This document shows, in pieces, positions 7,012 to 14,728 of a stretch of DNA of 64,000 nt. Source of the stretch: Rhodocyclaceae bacterium. GTDB lineage: Bacteria; Pseudomonadota; Gammaproteobacteria; Burkholderiales; Rhodocyclaceae. A program made the position numbers and the translations under genes. The stretch lies in NCBI GenBank assembly GCA_016704145.1, contig JADJAS010000007.1, positions 744,001-808,000 of the forward strand, read 5' to 3'. The notes below the pieces were generated by a model. That model was given only the letters and a program-made list of their open reading frames with translations. It was not told the DNA's origin and did no database searches. Every line of letters begins with the position of its first letter. Within the stretch, counting starts at the first letter, position 1.

Positions 7012-9483
7012 ATGAATATCATTTCACCTTGCTGTCATCGCCTGCTGCCAGTGCTCGCCACGCTTGCATTTCTGGCTGCTTGTACCGGACTCGATACCCG
7101 AGGGACAACGGCCAACCCTGCTTCGAGCCAGGCATCGTCGGGAACGTTGGAAGCTTCCAAGAACGCCGATGCCACAGGGAAGGCCGACGAGGACAAGAAG
7201 GAGAACGTCAAGATCTACAAGGGATCCGGCGTCCTGCTACGGCCACCAGGACCGGTCAAGGAACCCAGCGGCGGCAATACCTCGCTCAATTTCGAGGCGG
7301 CCGACGTTCGGGATATCGCCAAGACGGTGCTGGCTGAAATACTGAAGGAAAGCTACATCGTCGACCCTAAAGTGGGCGGCACGATCTCCTTCCGCACGAC
7401 AAGGCCGCTACCCAAGGAAGCCTTGCTGCCGACACTCGAAACCGTGCTGCGCATGAACGGCATCGTCATGGTCAAGGAGAACGGCATCTACAAGATCATG
7501 CCCGCAGCCACGGTCAAGGGGTCCTTGTCGCCCCGTCTGGGCGGCTCGGCAATTTCCGGGTTCTCCTTGCAGGTGGTGCCGCTGAAGTATGCGGGAGCGA
7601 AGGAGATGGCAAAAATACTCGAGGGCATCGCTACCGATCCGGCTGCGGTCAAGGTGGACGAAATCCGCAATCTGCTGATTCTTGCCGGCACTCAGAACGA
7701 AATCCGGCACATGATGGACACGATCGACATGTTCGACGTCGACTGGCTGAGCGGCATGTCCATCGGACTGTTCGTCCTGCAAAATGCCGACGTCAAGACC
7801 GTGGACGCGGAACTAACCAAGATTCTTGGTGACAAAAGCGCGAACCCGCTGGCCGGCGTGCTGCGCGTCGTGCCAATCGAGCGCTTAAACGGCTTCGTCG
7901 TCATCACTCCGCAGCCGCAATACCTCGAGCAGGCGAAGATGTGGCTGGAGCGTCTGGACAAAGCCAGCGGCAGCGGCGGCGGCGCGCGCCTCTACGTCTA
8001 TCGTGTACAGAATGGCAAAGCCGAGCACATCGCCGATCTGCTGAATCAGATGTTCGCGACCAAGGGCCAAGCTGGCGCGCCGCGCACGACGACTCCAAGC
8101 GTTGCTCCTGGCCTGACTCCTGGTCTGGTTGGGTCTTCGCCAAGCACGTTCGGAACTTCATCCAGTACCGGGTCTGGATCTTCCGGCATGTCGGCGTTCG
8201 GATCGTCGCTCGGTGGCTTTGGTTCATCGGCGACGACGCAAGCAGGCCGAACGGGGGGGGGGGCGGCCATGCCCGCCATCGGTGCAACCCTATCGATCAC
8301 CGACGACAGCGGGTCGCCGGCTTCGGAAGTTCGTGTCGTTGCCGACAAGGAAAACAATTCCCTGTTGATTCTGGCCAGCCCGGCGGGTTATGAAAAGCTC
8401 GAAGCTGCGCTCAAGAAGCTCGATTCGGCCCCGCGACAAGTACTAATCGAAGTGATGATTGCCGAAGTGACCCTAACCGACGAACTGAAGTACGGCGTCG
8501 AATGGGCGCTCACCAGCGGCTCGCGCAAGAGCTTTCAACTCGACGTGGGCGCCGCCGGCATTGGCAAACTGGCGCCTGGCTTCTCCTATGCGCTCGCGGA
8601 TGCCGCCGGGACGGGCATCAAGGCCGTGCTCAACGCCCTGGCGACCAACGACAAGATCAACGTGCTGTCGTCGCCGCACGTCATGGTCGCCGACAATCAG
8701 ACCGCAAAAGTTCAGGTGGGTGATAGCGTACCGATCCAAGGCCAGCAAACCATCACGACCGGCGGCGCCGCCGTCGTCAGTTCGGTGCAGTACCTGGACA
8801 CGGGCATCATCCTTTCGGTCACGCCACGCATCAACTCCAGTGGGCTGGTCAATCTCGACATCACCCAGGAGTTCAGCATCCCTGGCGCCATCAATGCCGC
8901 CCTGTCCAACTCGCCAACAGTCAGCAAACGCTCTACCAAGACGCAGGTTTCGGTTCAATCGGGTGAAACCATGGTGCTGGGCGGCCTGATTTCCGAAAAG
9001 GCCATCGATGGTTCCGGCGGTCTGCCGATACTTTCCTCCATTCCGGTTCTCGGCGGTCTTTTCGGCACCACCGATCGCACCAGGACCAAGACTGAGCTGA
9101 TCGTCCTCATCACGCCGCGCGTCGCGCAGAATGTCGGTCAGGCGAAGGCGCTGTCCGAGGAATTGCAGCGCAAGATGGGCGAAACGAAGGAACTGCTCGA
9201 CTGCGGTACCAGCGGTACCCTGGGCCTCATGACCTCGCGCGGTGGGCTGTGGTGCCTCCAAGCCCGCCGTTTCGACGGCTCCATCGACAAGATGATGCTC
9301 CAGGGCGAAAACGGCGTACCTGTTTACCTGAAGGATGAAGCCAGGCGGGCCCAGGAGGAAGCCGAGCGCTCCGTCAATGCAGCCAAGCGCGCCTACGACG
9401 ATGCGCAAAATCGTCTGCGCGAAGCATCCGAGCGGGTGAAGGAAACCCAGGGCAGCCCGGCGGTGGCACCAGCGTCGAAGTGA
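7012..9483 (+). CDS. gspD: Type II secretion outer-membrane secretin GspD
   Basis: Outer-membrane secretin channel, 823 residues. The signal peptide ends in a lipobox (LAFLAAC, Cys about residue 24), so it is probably a lipoprotein. N0 is at about 90-165 (LNFEAADVRDIAKTVLAEIL), N1 at 185-245, N2 at 250-320, and N3 from 325, interrupted by a Ser/Gly/Thr-rich linker at about 355-430. The secretin core follows (VLIEVMIAEVTLTDELKYGVEW, then TKTQVSVQSGETMVLGGL, VPVLGGLFG, ELIVLITPR). The 110-residue C-terminal extension is charged and probably coiled-coil. The linker is encoded partly by an 11-base G run, so a one-base slip would truncate the protein. Confidence 0.95.
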   Translation: MNIISPCCHRLLPVLATLAFLAACTGLDTRGTTANPASSQASSGTLEASKNADATGKADEDKKENVKIYKGSGVLLRPPGPVKEPSGGNTSLNFEAADVRDIAKTVLAEILKESYIVDPKVGGTISFRTTRPLPKEALLPTLETVLRMNGIVMVKENGIYKIMPAATVKGSLSPRLGGSAISGFSLQVVPLKYAGAKEMAKILEGIATDPAAVKVDEIRNLLILAGTQNEIRHMMDTIDMFDVDWLSGMSIGLFVLQNADVKTVDAELTKILGDKSANPLAGVLRVVPIERLNGFVVITPQPQYLEQAKMWLERLDKASGSGGGARLYVYRVQNGKAEHIADLLNQMFATKGQAGAPRTTTPSVAPGLTPGLVGSSPSTFGTSSSTGSGSSGMSAFGSSLGGFGSSATTQAGRTGGGAAMPAIGATLSITDDSGSPASEVRVVADKENNSLLILASPAGYEKLEAALKKLDSAPRQVLIEVMIAEVTLTDELKYGVEWALTSGSRKSFQLDVGAAGIGKLAPGFSYALADAAGTGIKAVLNALATNDKINVLSSPHVMVADNQTAKVQVGDSVPIQGQQTITTGGAAVVSSVQYLDTGIILSVTPRINSSGLVNLDITQEFSIPGAINAALSNSPTVSKRSTKTQVSVQSGETMVLGGLISEKAIDGSGGLPILSSIPVLGGLFGTTDRTRTKTELIVLITPRVAQNVGQAKALSEELQRKMGETKELLDCGTSGTLGLMTSRGGLWCLQARRFDGSIDKMMLQGENGVPVYLKDEARRAQEEAERSVNAAKRAYDDAQNRLREASERVKETQGSPAVAPASK
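8263..8273 (+). repeat. Poly-G tract (G11) inside gspD
   Basis: Eleven consecutive G residues encode the Gly-rich end of the N3 linker (RTGGGAAM) of the secretin. Long G runs are slippage-prone. As written the reading frame is intact through to the secretin core. Gain or loss of one base would abolish the secretin domain. It could be a phase-variable site or simply a place where sequence error is likely. Confidence 0.9.
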
Positions 9484-9516
9484 CGCCAGTCTCGCTTCCG
9501 GCGTGCGCGCGTTGAA

Positions 9517-10647
9517 GTGGCTGGCGTGCAACTCGCGTTTGTCCTGTTCAAGTACTTCCCTTTTGGCGGGCTGCAACGGAACTTCATGCAGATCGCCGAG
9601 ACATGCCGGCAACGGGGGCACGACATCCGCGTCTACACGCTCTCCTGGCAGGGCGACGCGCCACCGGGCTTCGAGATCGTCATCGCCCCGGTAAGGGCGA
9701 TGGCCAATCACAAGCGCTACGAACGCTTTGCGTCCTGGCTGCGGGAGGATCTGGCGCGTCGGCCGGTCGACCGTGTGGTGGGCTTCAACAAGCTGCCGGG
9801 GCTCGACGTCTATTACTGCGCCGATCCGTGCTTCGAGGACAAGGCACGCACGCAACGCAATCCGCTGTATCGGCTCACGCCGCGTTACCGGCACTTCGCC
9901 GCATTCGAACGCGCCGTCTTCGGCAAGAGCGGTCACGCCACGATCCTGATGTTGTCATCAACTCAGCAGACCCTGTTCGTCAAGCATTACGGCACGCACG
10001 CCGGCCGTTTTCGCCTGCTACCGCCCGGAATTTCCCAGGATCGCCGCGCGCCGCCCGACGCCACGGCGATTCGCGCCGCGTTTCGCGGCGAATTCGGCTT
10101 GAGCGATAACGACCTGCTGCTGATCCAGATCGGCTCCGGCTTCAAGACCAAGGGGCTCGATCGCAGCCTGCGCGCCCTGGCCAGCCTGCCCGCCGAGCTC
10201 AAGGCAAGGACGCGCCTGATCGCCATCGGCCAGGACGAACCGCGCCCCTTCGAACGGCAGATTCGCGCCCTCGGCCTCGGCAGGCAGGTCAGCATCCTCA
10301 AGGGCCGCGACGACATCCCGCGCTTCCTTCTCGGCGCCGACCTGCTGATCCACCCGGCCTACAACGAGAACACCGGCAACGTGCTGCTCGAAGCGGTCGT
10401 CGCCGGCCTGCCGGTGCTGACCACGGCCGCCTGCGGCTACGCGCATTACATCGAGGAGGCGGACGCCGGCCGCGTCGTGCCCTTGCCCTTCGAACAGGCT
10501 CGGCTCGACCGCCTGCTCGTTGACATGTTGTCCGACGAAGAGGCACGCCGGCAGTGGGCTCGCAATGGCCTGGCCTTCGCCGACCGGGCCGACCTGTATA
10601 GCCGCCCGCAACGCGCCGCCGACATCATCCTCGGGAGCGCCGCATGA
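9517..10647 (+). CDS. waaG: LPS core glycosyltransferase, family 4 (WaaG-like)
   Basis: Predicted cytoplasmic GT4 enzyme that adds the first hexose to the heptose region of the LPS inner core. It begins VQLAFVLFKYFPFGGLQRNFM, the donor/acceptor loop typical of WaaG. The second Rossmann domain has IGSGFKTKGLDRSLRALA and the nucleotide-sugar motif ENTGNVLLEAVVAGLPVL. Length of 376 residues is normal. The GTG start at 9517 lies 33 bases after gspD; the next two genes overlap it, forming a waaG-waaP-kinase unit as in the Pseudomonas core cluster. The exact sugar cannot be read from sequence. Confidence 0.9.
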   Translation: MAGVQLAFVLFKYFPFGGLQRNFMQIAETCRQRGHDIRVYTLSWQGDAPPGFEIVIAPVRAMANHKRYERFASWLREDLARRPVDRVVGFNKLPGLDVYYCADPCFEDKARTQRNPLYRLTPRYRHFAAFERAVFGKSGHATILMLSSTQQTLFVKHYGTHAGRFRLLPPGISQDRRAPPDATAIRAAFRGEFGLSDNDLLLIQIGSGFKTKGLDRSLRALASLPAELKARTRLIAIGQDEPRPFERQIRALGLGRQVSILKGRDDIPRFLLGADLLIHPAYNENTGNVLLEAVVAGLPVLTTAACGYAHYIEEADAGRVVPLPFEQARLDRLLVDMLSDEEARRQWARNGLAFADRADLYSRPQRAADIILGSAA

Positions 10648-11459
10648 CCGGGGTGCTCCACCTCGACGAGCCTTTCCGCTCACTGTGGGCGGGACACGAT
10701 GCCTTCGCCGCCGCCGAAGCGCTGCAAGGCAAGGTCGTGCGCGCCATGGACGGCCGCCGCACCTTTCGCACCGAGGTGGCCGGACGCGGCTATTACGTCA
10801 AGGTCCACCGCGGCGTCGGCTGGGGCGAGATATTCAAGAACCTGCTGTCGGGCCGCCTGCCCATCCTCGGCGCGGCCAACGAGTGGCACGCGACCCGCAA
10901 GCTGACGGAACTCGGCGTCGATACCCTGCATGCCGTCGCCTTCGGCGAGCGTGGCGGCAACCCCGCGCGCCGCCATTCGTTCATCATCACCGAGGAACTG
11001 GCGCCGATCATCAGCCTGGAGAATTACACACGCCGCTGGCCGCAGGAGCCGCCGGCGCCGGCGCTCAAGCGTGCGCTGATCGAGCGCGTAGCGACCATGG
11101 CGCGGCGCATGCACGAGGGCGGCATCAATCATCGCGACCTCTACATCTGCCATTTCCTGCTGCATCTCGATCCACCGCCGGCGCCGGCATCGATTCGCCT
11201 GTCGCTGGTCGACCTGCACCGCGCGCAGATTCGCCCGCGCACGCCGCGCCGCTGGCGCGACAAGGATCTCGCCGCGCTGCATTTCTCGTCGCTCGCCATC
11301 GGCCTCACCAGCCGCGACCGGCTGCGTTTCCTGCGCGCCTACTTCGCGCGCCCGCTGCGCGAGACGTTGCGCACCAAAGGCCGGCTGCTCGCGCACCTGG
11401 CGCGCGAGGCCGTGCGACTGCAGGAGCGCTTCGACCGGAAGTTCGCCAACAACTCATGA
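10644..11459 (+). CDS. waaP: LPS core heptose(I) kinase WaaP (RfaP)
   Basis: Predicted cytoplasmic kinase that phosphorylates heptose I of the LPS inner core, a modification that strengthens the outer membrane. The 271-residue protein has an eukaryotic-like kinase fold with the catalytic loop INHRDLYICHFLL and the metal-binding LSLVDLHRAQ. The segment VKVHRGVGWGEIFKNLLSGR, including the ATP lysine and the basic GWGEI patch, is diagnostic of WaaP. It overlaps waaG by four bases and the downstream kinase-like gene by four bases. Confidence 0.94.
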   Translation: MTGVLHLDEPFRSLWAGHDAFAAAEALQGKVVRAMDGRRTFRTEVAGRGYYVKVHRGVGWGEIFKNLLSGRLPILGAANEWHATRKLTELGVDTLHAVAFGERGGNPARRHSFIITEELAPIISLENYTRRWPQEPPAPALKRALIERVATMARRMHEGGINHRDLYICHFLLHLDPPPAPASIRLSLVDLHRAQIRPRTPRRWRDKDLAALHFSSLAIGLTSRDRLRFLRAYFARPLRETLRTKGRLLAHLAREAVRLQERFDRKFANNS

Positions 11460-12832
11460 ATGCTTCGCCGATCGATGCCGGGCAGCTGCGCCGTGCCGGC
11501 CGCGAAGTGCCGACACCCTTCGCCATCGACCTCGACGACGGCCGGCGACTGATCGTGCGGCGAACGCTGCGCGTCCTGCCCGGCCGGCGCATTGCCGGCC
11601 TCGCCGAAGTTGATGGCGCGCCGGTGTTCGCCAAGCTGTTCATCGCCGCCGAGGGCGCGGCAAGGCATTGGCAGCGCGAGCTCGATGGAAAGTCAGCCAT
11701 GGCGGCACGCCGGATTGCCACGCCGCCGGTGATCGCCGCCGGGCGCCTCGCCGGCGGCGGCCATTATCTGATCACGCGGTATCTTGCCGACGCGCGCCCG
11801 CTCGCGGCGACCGACCGGCCCGAGCATCTCGCGACCGCCTTCGCGGTGCTCGGCCGCATGCACGCCGGCCGCCTGATTCACGACGACGCCCATCTCGGCA
11901 ACTTCCTGCTCGATGGCGCAAGCGTCCAGATGATCGACGGCGACGCCGTGCACGAGGCGGCCGCAGACGACGAACTGCGACAGAACCTCGCGCTGTTGCT
12001 GGCGCAACTGCCCACCGACATCGAAGCCGCTCGGCGTGGCGACCTGCTCGCCGCCTATCGCGCCGGCAATCCCCGGTTGCGCATCGACGAAAGCCAACTG
12101 TCGCGTCAAGTCACCGACACGCGGCAGCGGCGCCTCGACGACTACCTGCGCAAGTGCGTACGCGATTGCAGCCGAATCCAGGTCGAAAGCGGCGGCGGCA
12201 GGTTCGTGGCCATGGCACGCGACGAGGCCGACTTTCTCGCGCCCATCGTCGCCGACCCCGACCGCTGGCTGGCCACGGGCATCTCGCTGAAACAGGGCAA
12301 CACGGCGACGCTGGCGCTGATCGAGCACGAGGGTCGCAAGCTGGTCGTCAAGCGCTACAACATCAAGGGGCCCGGGCACGCGCTGTCGCGCTGCTGGCGG
12401 CGGAGCCGGGCCTGGCACTCTTGGCTGGCGGGCCATCGGCTGCGCTTCCTTGGCATCGCCACGCCGCGACCGCTGGCCTTGATCGAGCGGCGGTTCGGCC
12501 CGCTGCGCGGACGCGCCTGGCTGATCGTCGAACATTGCGCCGGCCCCAGCCTGGCCGAACGCCCGCCCGCCGCCGCGCAGCCGAAGCCCGTGGTCGATCT
12601 TTTCGCCCGGCTCGCCGCCGCGCGCGTCAGCCACGGCGACATGAAGGCGACCAACCTGCTCTGGAACGACGACGATCGGATCAGCCTGATTGACCTCGAC
12701 GCCATGCGCCAGCACCGCGGCGCGGCCAGCTATCGCCGCGCCTGGCGCAAGGACAGGGAACGCTTGCTGCGCAACTGGCCGGCCGACCCCGATCTGACCC
12801 GGGCCCTGGCGGCGGCGCTGCGCGACGGCTGA
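11456..12832 (+). CDS. Tandem LPS-kinase-like protein (two InaA/WaaP-type domains)
   Basis: Protein of 458 residues with two successive kinase-like domains. The first (about 1-220) has LIHDDAHLGNFLLDG as catalytic loop and VQMIDGDAV as metal motif; the second (about 250-458) has VSHGDMKATNLLW and ISLIDLDAM, with a possible ATP lysine in RKLVVKRYNI. Both keep catalytic-loop and DxD-type residues, so neither is obviously dead. Size and position after waaP match the large kinase-like gene of the Pseudomonas aeruginosa core locus (PA5006 type). A role in core phosphorylation is inferred. It overlaps waaP and ends 3 bases from convergent msbA; a near-consensus copy of the 24-bp repeat is inside. 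Confidence 0.8.
   Translation: MNASPIDAGQLRRAGREVPTPFAIDLDDGRRLIVRRTLRVLPGRRIAGLAEVDGAPVFAKLFIAAEGAARHWQRELDGKSAMAARRIATPPVIAAGRLAGGGHYLITRYLADARPLAATDRPEHLATAFAVLGRMHAGRLIHDDAHLGNFLLDGASVQMIDGDAVHEAAADDELRQNLALLLAQLPTDIEAARRGDLLAAYRAGNPRLRIDESQLSRQVTDTRQRRLDDYLRKCVRDCSRIQVESGGGRFVAMARDEADFLAPIVADPDRWLATGISLKQGNTATLALIEHEGRKLVVKRYNIKGPGHALSRCWRRSRAWHSWLAGHRLRFLGIATPRPLALIERRFGPLRGRAWLIVEHCAGPSLAERPPAAAQPKPVVDLFARLAAARVSHGDMKATNLLWNDDDRISLIDLDAMRQHRGAASYRRAWRKDRERLLRNWPADPDLTRALAAALRDG
11688..11711 (+). repeat. Dispersed 24-bp repeat (tandem kinase gene)
   Basis: Forward copy identical to the derived consensus (it defines the consensus together with 36909 and 42714). It encodes KSAMAARR in the kinase-like protein. 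Confidence 0.8.
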
Positions 12833-12836
12833 CTTT
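12813..12836 (-). repeat. Dispersed 24-bp repeat (junction tandem kinase/msbA)
   Basis: Reverse copy, about 19 of 24 matches with the 11-base GAAAGTCAGCC half perfect. It contains the stop codon of the kinase gene and touches the msbA stop codon. Confidence 0.65.
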
Positions 12837-14632
12837 CAGTGCTCCGGTTCCGCTTCGCGGAACTGCATGGCATGCAGGCGGGCGTAATGGCCGTTGCGGG
12901 CGAGCAGCTCGGCATGACTGCCACGCTCGACGATGCGCCCCTGGTCGAGCACCATGATGACGTCGGCACGCTCGATGGTCGACAGCCGGTGGGCGATCAC
13001 CAGGGTGGTACGGCCACGCATGACGTGGTCGAGCGCCGCCTGGATGTGCCGCTCCGACTCGGTGTCGAGCGCCGAGGTGGCCTCGTCCAGGATCAGGATC
13101 GGCGCGTTCTTGAGCAGCGCGCGGGCAATGGCCAGCCGCTGGCGCTGGCCGCCCGAGAGCAGCACGCCGTTTTCGCCGACCAGGGTATCGAAGCCCCGCG
13201 GCAGGCGCTCGATGAATTCCATGGCACAGGCGGCTTCGGCCGCGCGTTCGATGTCGGCGCGCGGCGCACCGGCCAGTTCACCGTAGGCGATGTTGTTGGC
13301 CACGCTGTCGTTGAACAGTGTCACCTGTTGCGTGACCATGGCCAGATGGTGGCGCAGGTTGCGCAGCGCGTAGTCCTCGACATCGATGCCATCGATCAGG
13401 ATCTGGCCCTCGGCGTGGTTGTAGTAGCGCGGAATGAGGTTCATCAGCGTGCTCTTGCCGCTGCCGGAGCGGCCGACCAGCGCCACCATCCGTCCCGGCT
13501 CGACGGTAAAGCTGATGCGATCGAGCACGCGCGCGGTGGTACCGGGATAGGCGAAGGACAGATCGCGCACCTCGATCCGCCCCGCCACGCGCTCGCGCGT
13601 CACCGCGCCTCGATCGGCCTCGGGAGGTTCGTCGAGTTGCTGGAAGATGCTGTCGGCGGCCGCGACACCGCGCTGGATGGTAGCGCTCACTTCCGAAAGC
13701 TGGCGGATCGGCTTCGGCAGCAATCCGGCGGCCGTGATGTAGGCGACCAGTTCGCCCGGCGTGGCGTCGCCCCGGAACCAGAGCACCAGGAAGAACATCA
13801 CCGCCATGGTCGTATAGACCAGCCATTGCAGCGCCGGCGTGTAGATGTTGCCGGTGCGGATCATGCGCAACTGGCGCGCCATGTTGTTATGGCTGGCCGC
13901 CGTGAAGCGGGCCTGTTCGTACGCCTCGCCGCCGAAGCCGCGCACGACGCGATGGCCCTGGATCGTTTCGGAGGCGACGTGGGTAACGTCGCCCATGGCC
14001 ACCTGGATTTTGCGCGCCTGCCGGCGGAACTTGCGGCTGGCGCTACCCACCAGCAACGCGATGACCGGCAGCACGGCCACCATGACCAGTGTCAGGCGCC
14101 AGTTGGCCCACAGCAAGTAGACGAACAGAAAGGCGACGGCCAGCCCCTCGCGGATCACCACCTTGATCGCATCGGTCGCCGCCCCGGTGACCATGGTCAC
14201 ATCGAAGGTGACCCGCGAGATCAGGTGACCGGAATTGTTGTTGTCGAAATAGCGCTCCGGCAGGGTCAGGAAGCTGTCGAACAGGCCGACGCGCAAGTCG
14301 TGCACCACCCCCATCGACACCCGGGCGAGGAAGTAGTTGCCCAAATAGAAACCAACGCCCTGCCAGGTCGCGATCAGAACGATCATCAACGGCACGCCGT
14401 GCATCAGCTGGATGCCCTGGTCGAACGGCCAGAAGGTCAGTACTGCGGCATTCGGGTCAACCAGCCCATCGACGAAGTACTTCAGCGTCATGGCCAGCGC
14501 CGGCTGGGCGGCCGCGAACATGATGTAACCGAGCAGGCTGATGGCGAACAGGCCGACATACGGCCTGACGTAGCCGAGCAGGCGTACATAGACCGTCACG
14601 CTCGAACGGACGTCGGAATCAGCTTGCGGCAT
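12836..14632 (-). CDS. msbA: Lipid A export ABC transporter MsbA
   Basis: Inner-membrane homodimeric flippase that moves lipid A-core to the periplasmic leaflet. The 598-residue half-transporter has six N-terminal membrane helices followed by a nucleotide-binding domain with Walker A GRSGSGKST, signature LSGGQRQRLAIARALL and Walker B ILILDEATSALD. The start is placed at the ATG of MPQADSDVRSS; the longer open frame adds 21 non-conserved residues. It is convergent with the tandem kinase gene. It lies within the LPS core block, as in Pseudomonas. Confidence 0.95.
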   Translation of the reverse strand: MPQADSDVRSSVTVYVRLLGYVRPYVGLFAISLLGYIMFAAAQPALAMTLKYFVDGLVDPNAAVLTFWPFDQGIQLMHGVPLMIVLIATWQGVGFYLGNYFLARVSMGVVHDLRVGLFDSFLTLPERYFDNNNSGHLISRVTFDVTMVTGAATDAIKVVIREGLAVAFLFVYLLWANWRLTLVMVAVLPVIALLVGSASRKFRRQARKIQVAMGDVTHVASETIQGHRVVRGFGGEAYEQARFTAASHNNMARQLRMIRTGNIYTPALQWLVYTTMAVMFFLVLWFRGDATPGELVAYITAAGLLPKPIRQLSEVSATIQRGVAAADSIFQQLDEPPEADRGAVTRERVAGRIEVRDLSFAYPGTTARVLDRISFTVEPGRMVALVGRSGSGKSTLMNLIPRYYNHAEGQILIDGIDVEDYALRNLRHHLAMVTQQVTLFNDSVANNIAYGELAGAPRADIERAAEAACAMEFIERLPRGFDTLVGENGVLLSGGQRQRLAIARALLKNAPILILDEATSALDTESERHIQAALDHVMRGRTTLVIAHRLSTIERADVIMVLDQGRIVERGSHAELLARNGHYARLHAMQFREAEPEH

Positions 14633-14691
14633 CGGGAATCGTTGGGTGGAATCGCTTACCGGCGCAAGTATGCCCGAAAACACGAGACGGG

Positions 14692-14708
14692 CCACGGAAT
14701 GCCCGTGG
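14692..14708 (-). terminator. Possible weak hairpin between the yejM-like gene and msbA
   Basis: On the minus strand a 6-bp stem (CCACGG / CCGTGG) with a 5-base loop lies about 20 bases after the yejM-like stop codon. It is not directly followed by a run of T, so an intrinsic terminator is only a possibility. Confidence 0.25.
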
Positions 14709-14728
14709 ACTGCAAGGAAAAGGAAAAT

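Noticed and set aside
8473..9936. Minus-strand open frame of about 490 codons across gspD and waaG
   Set aside because: Covers two well-identified genes on the plus strand and has no conserved domain.
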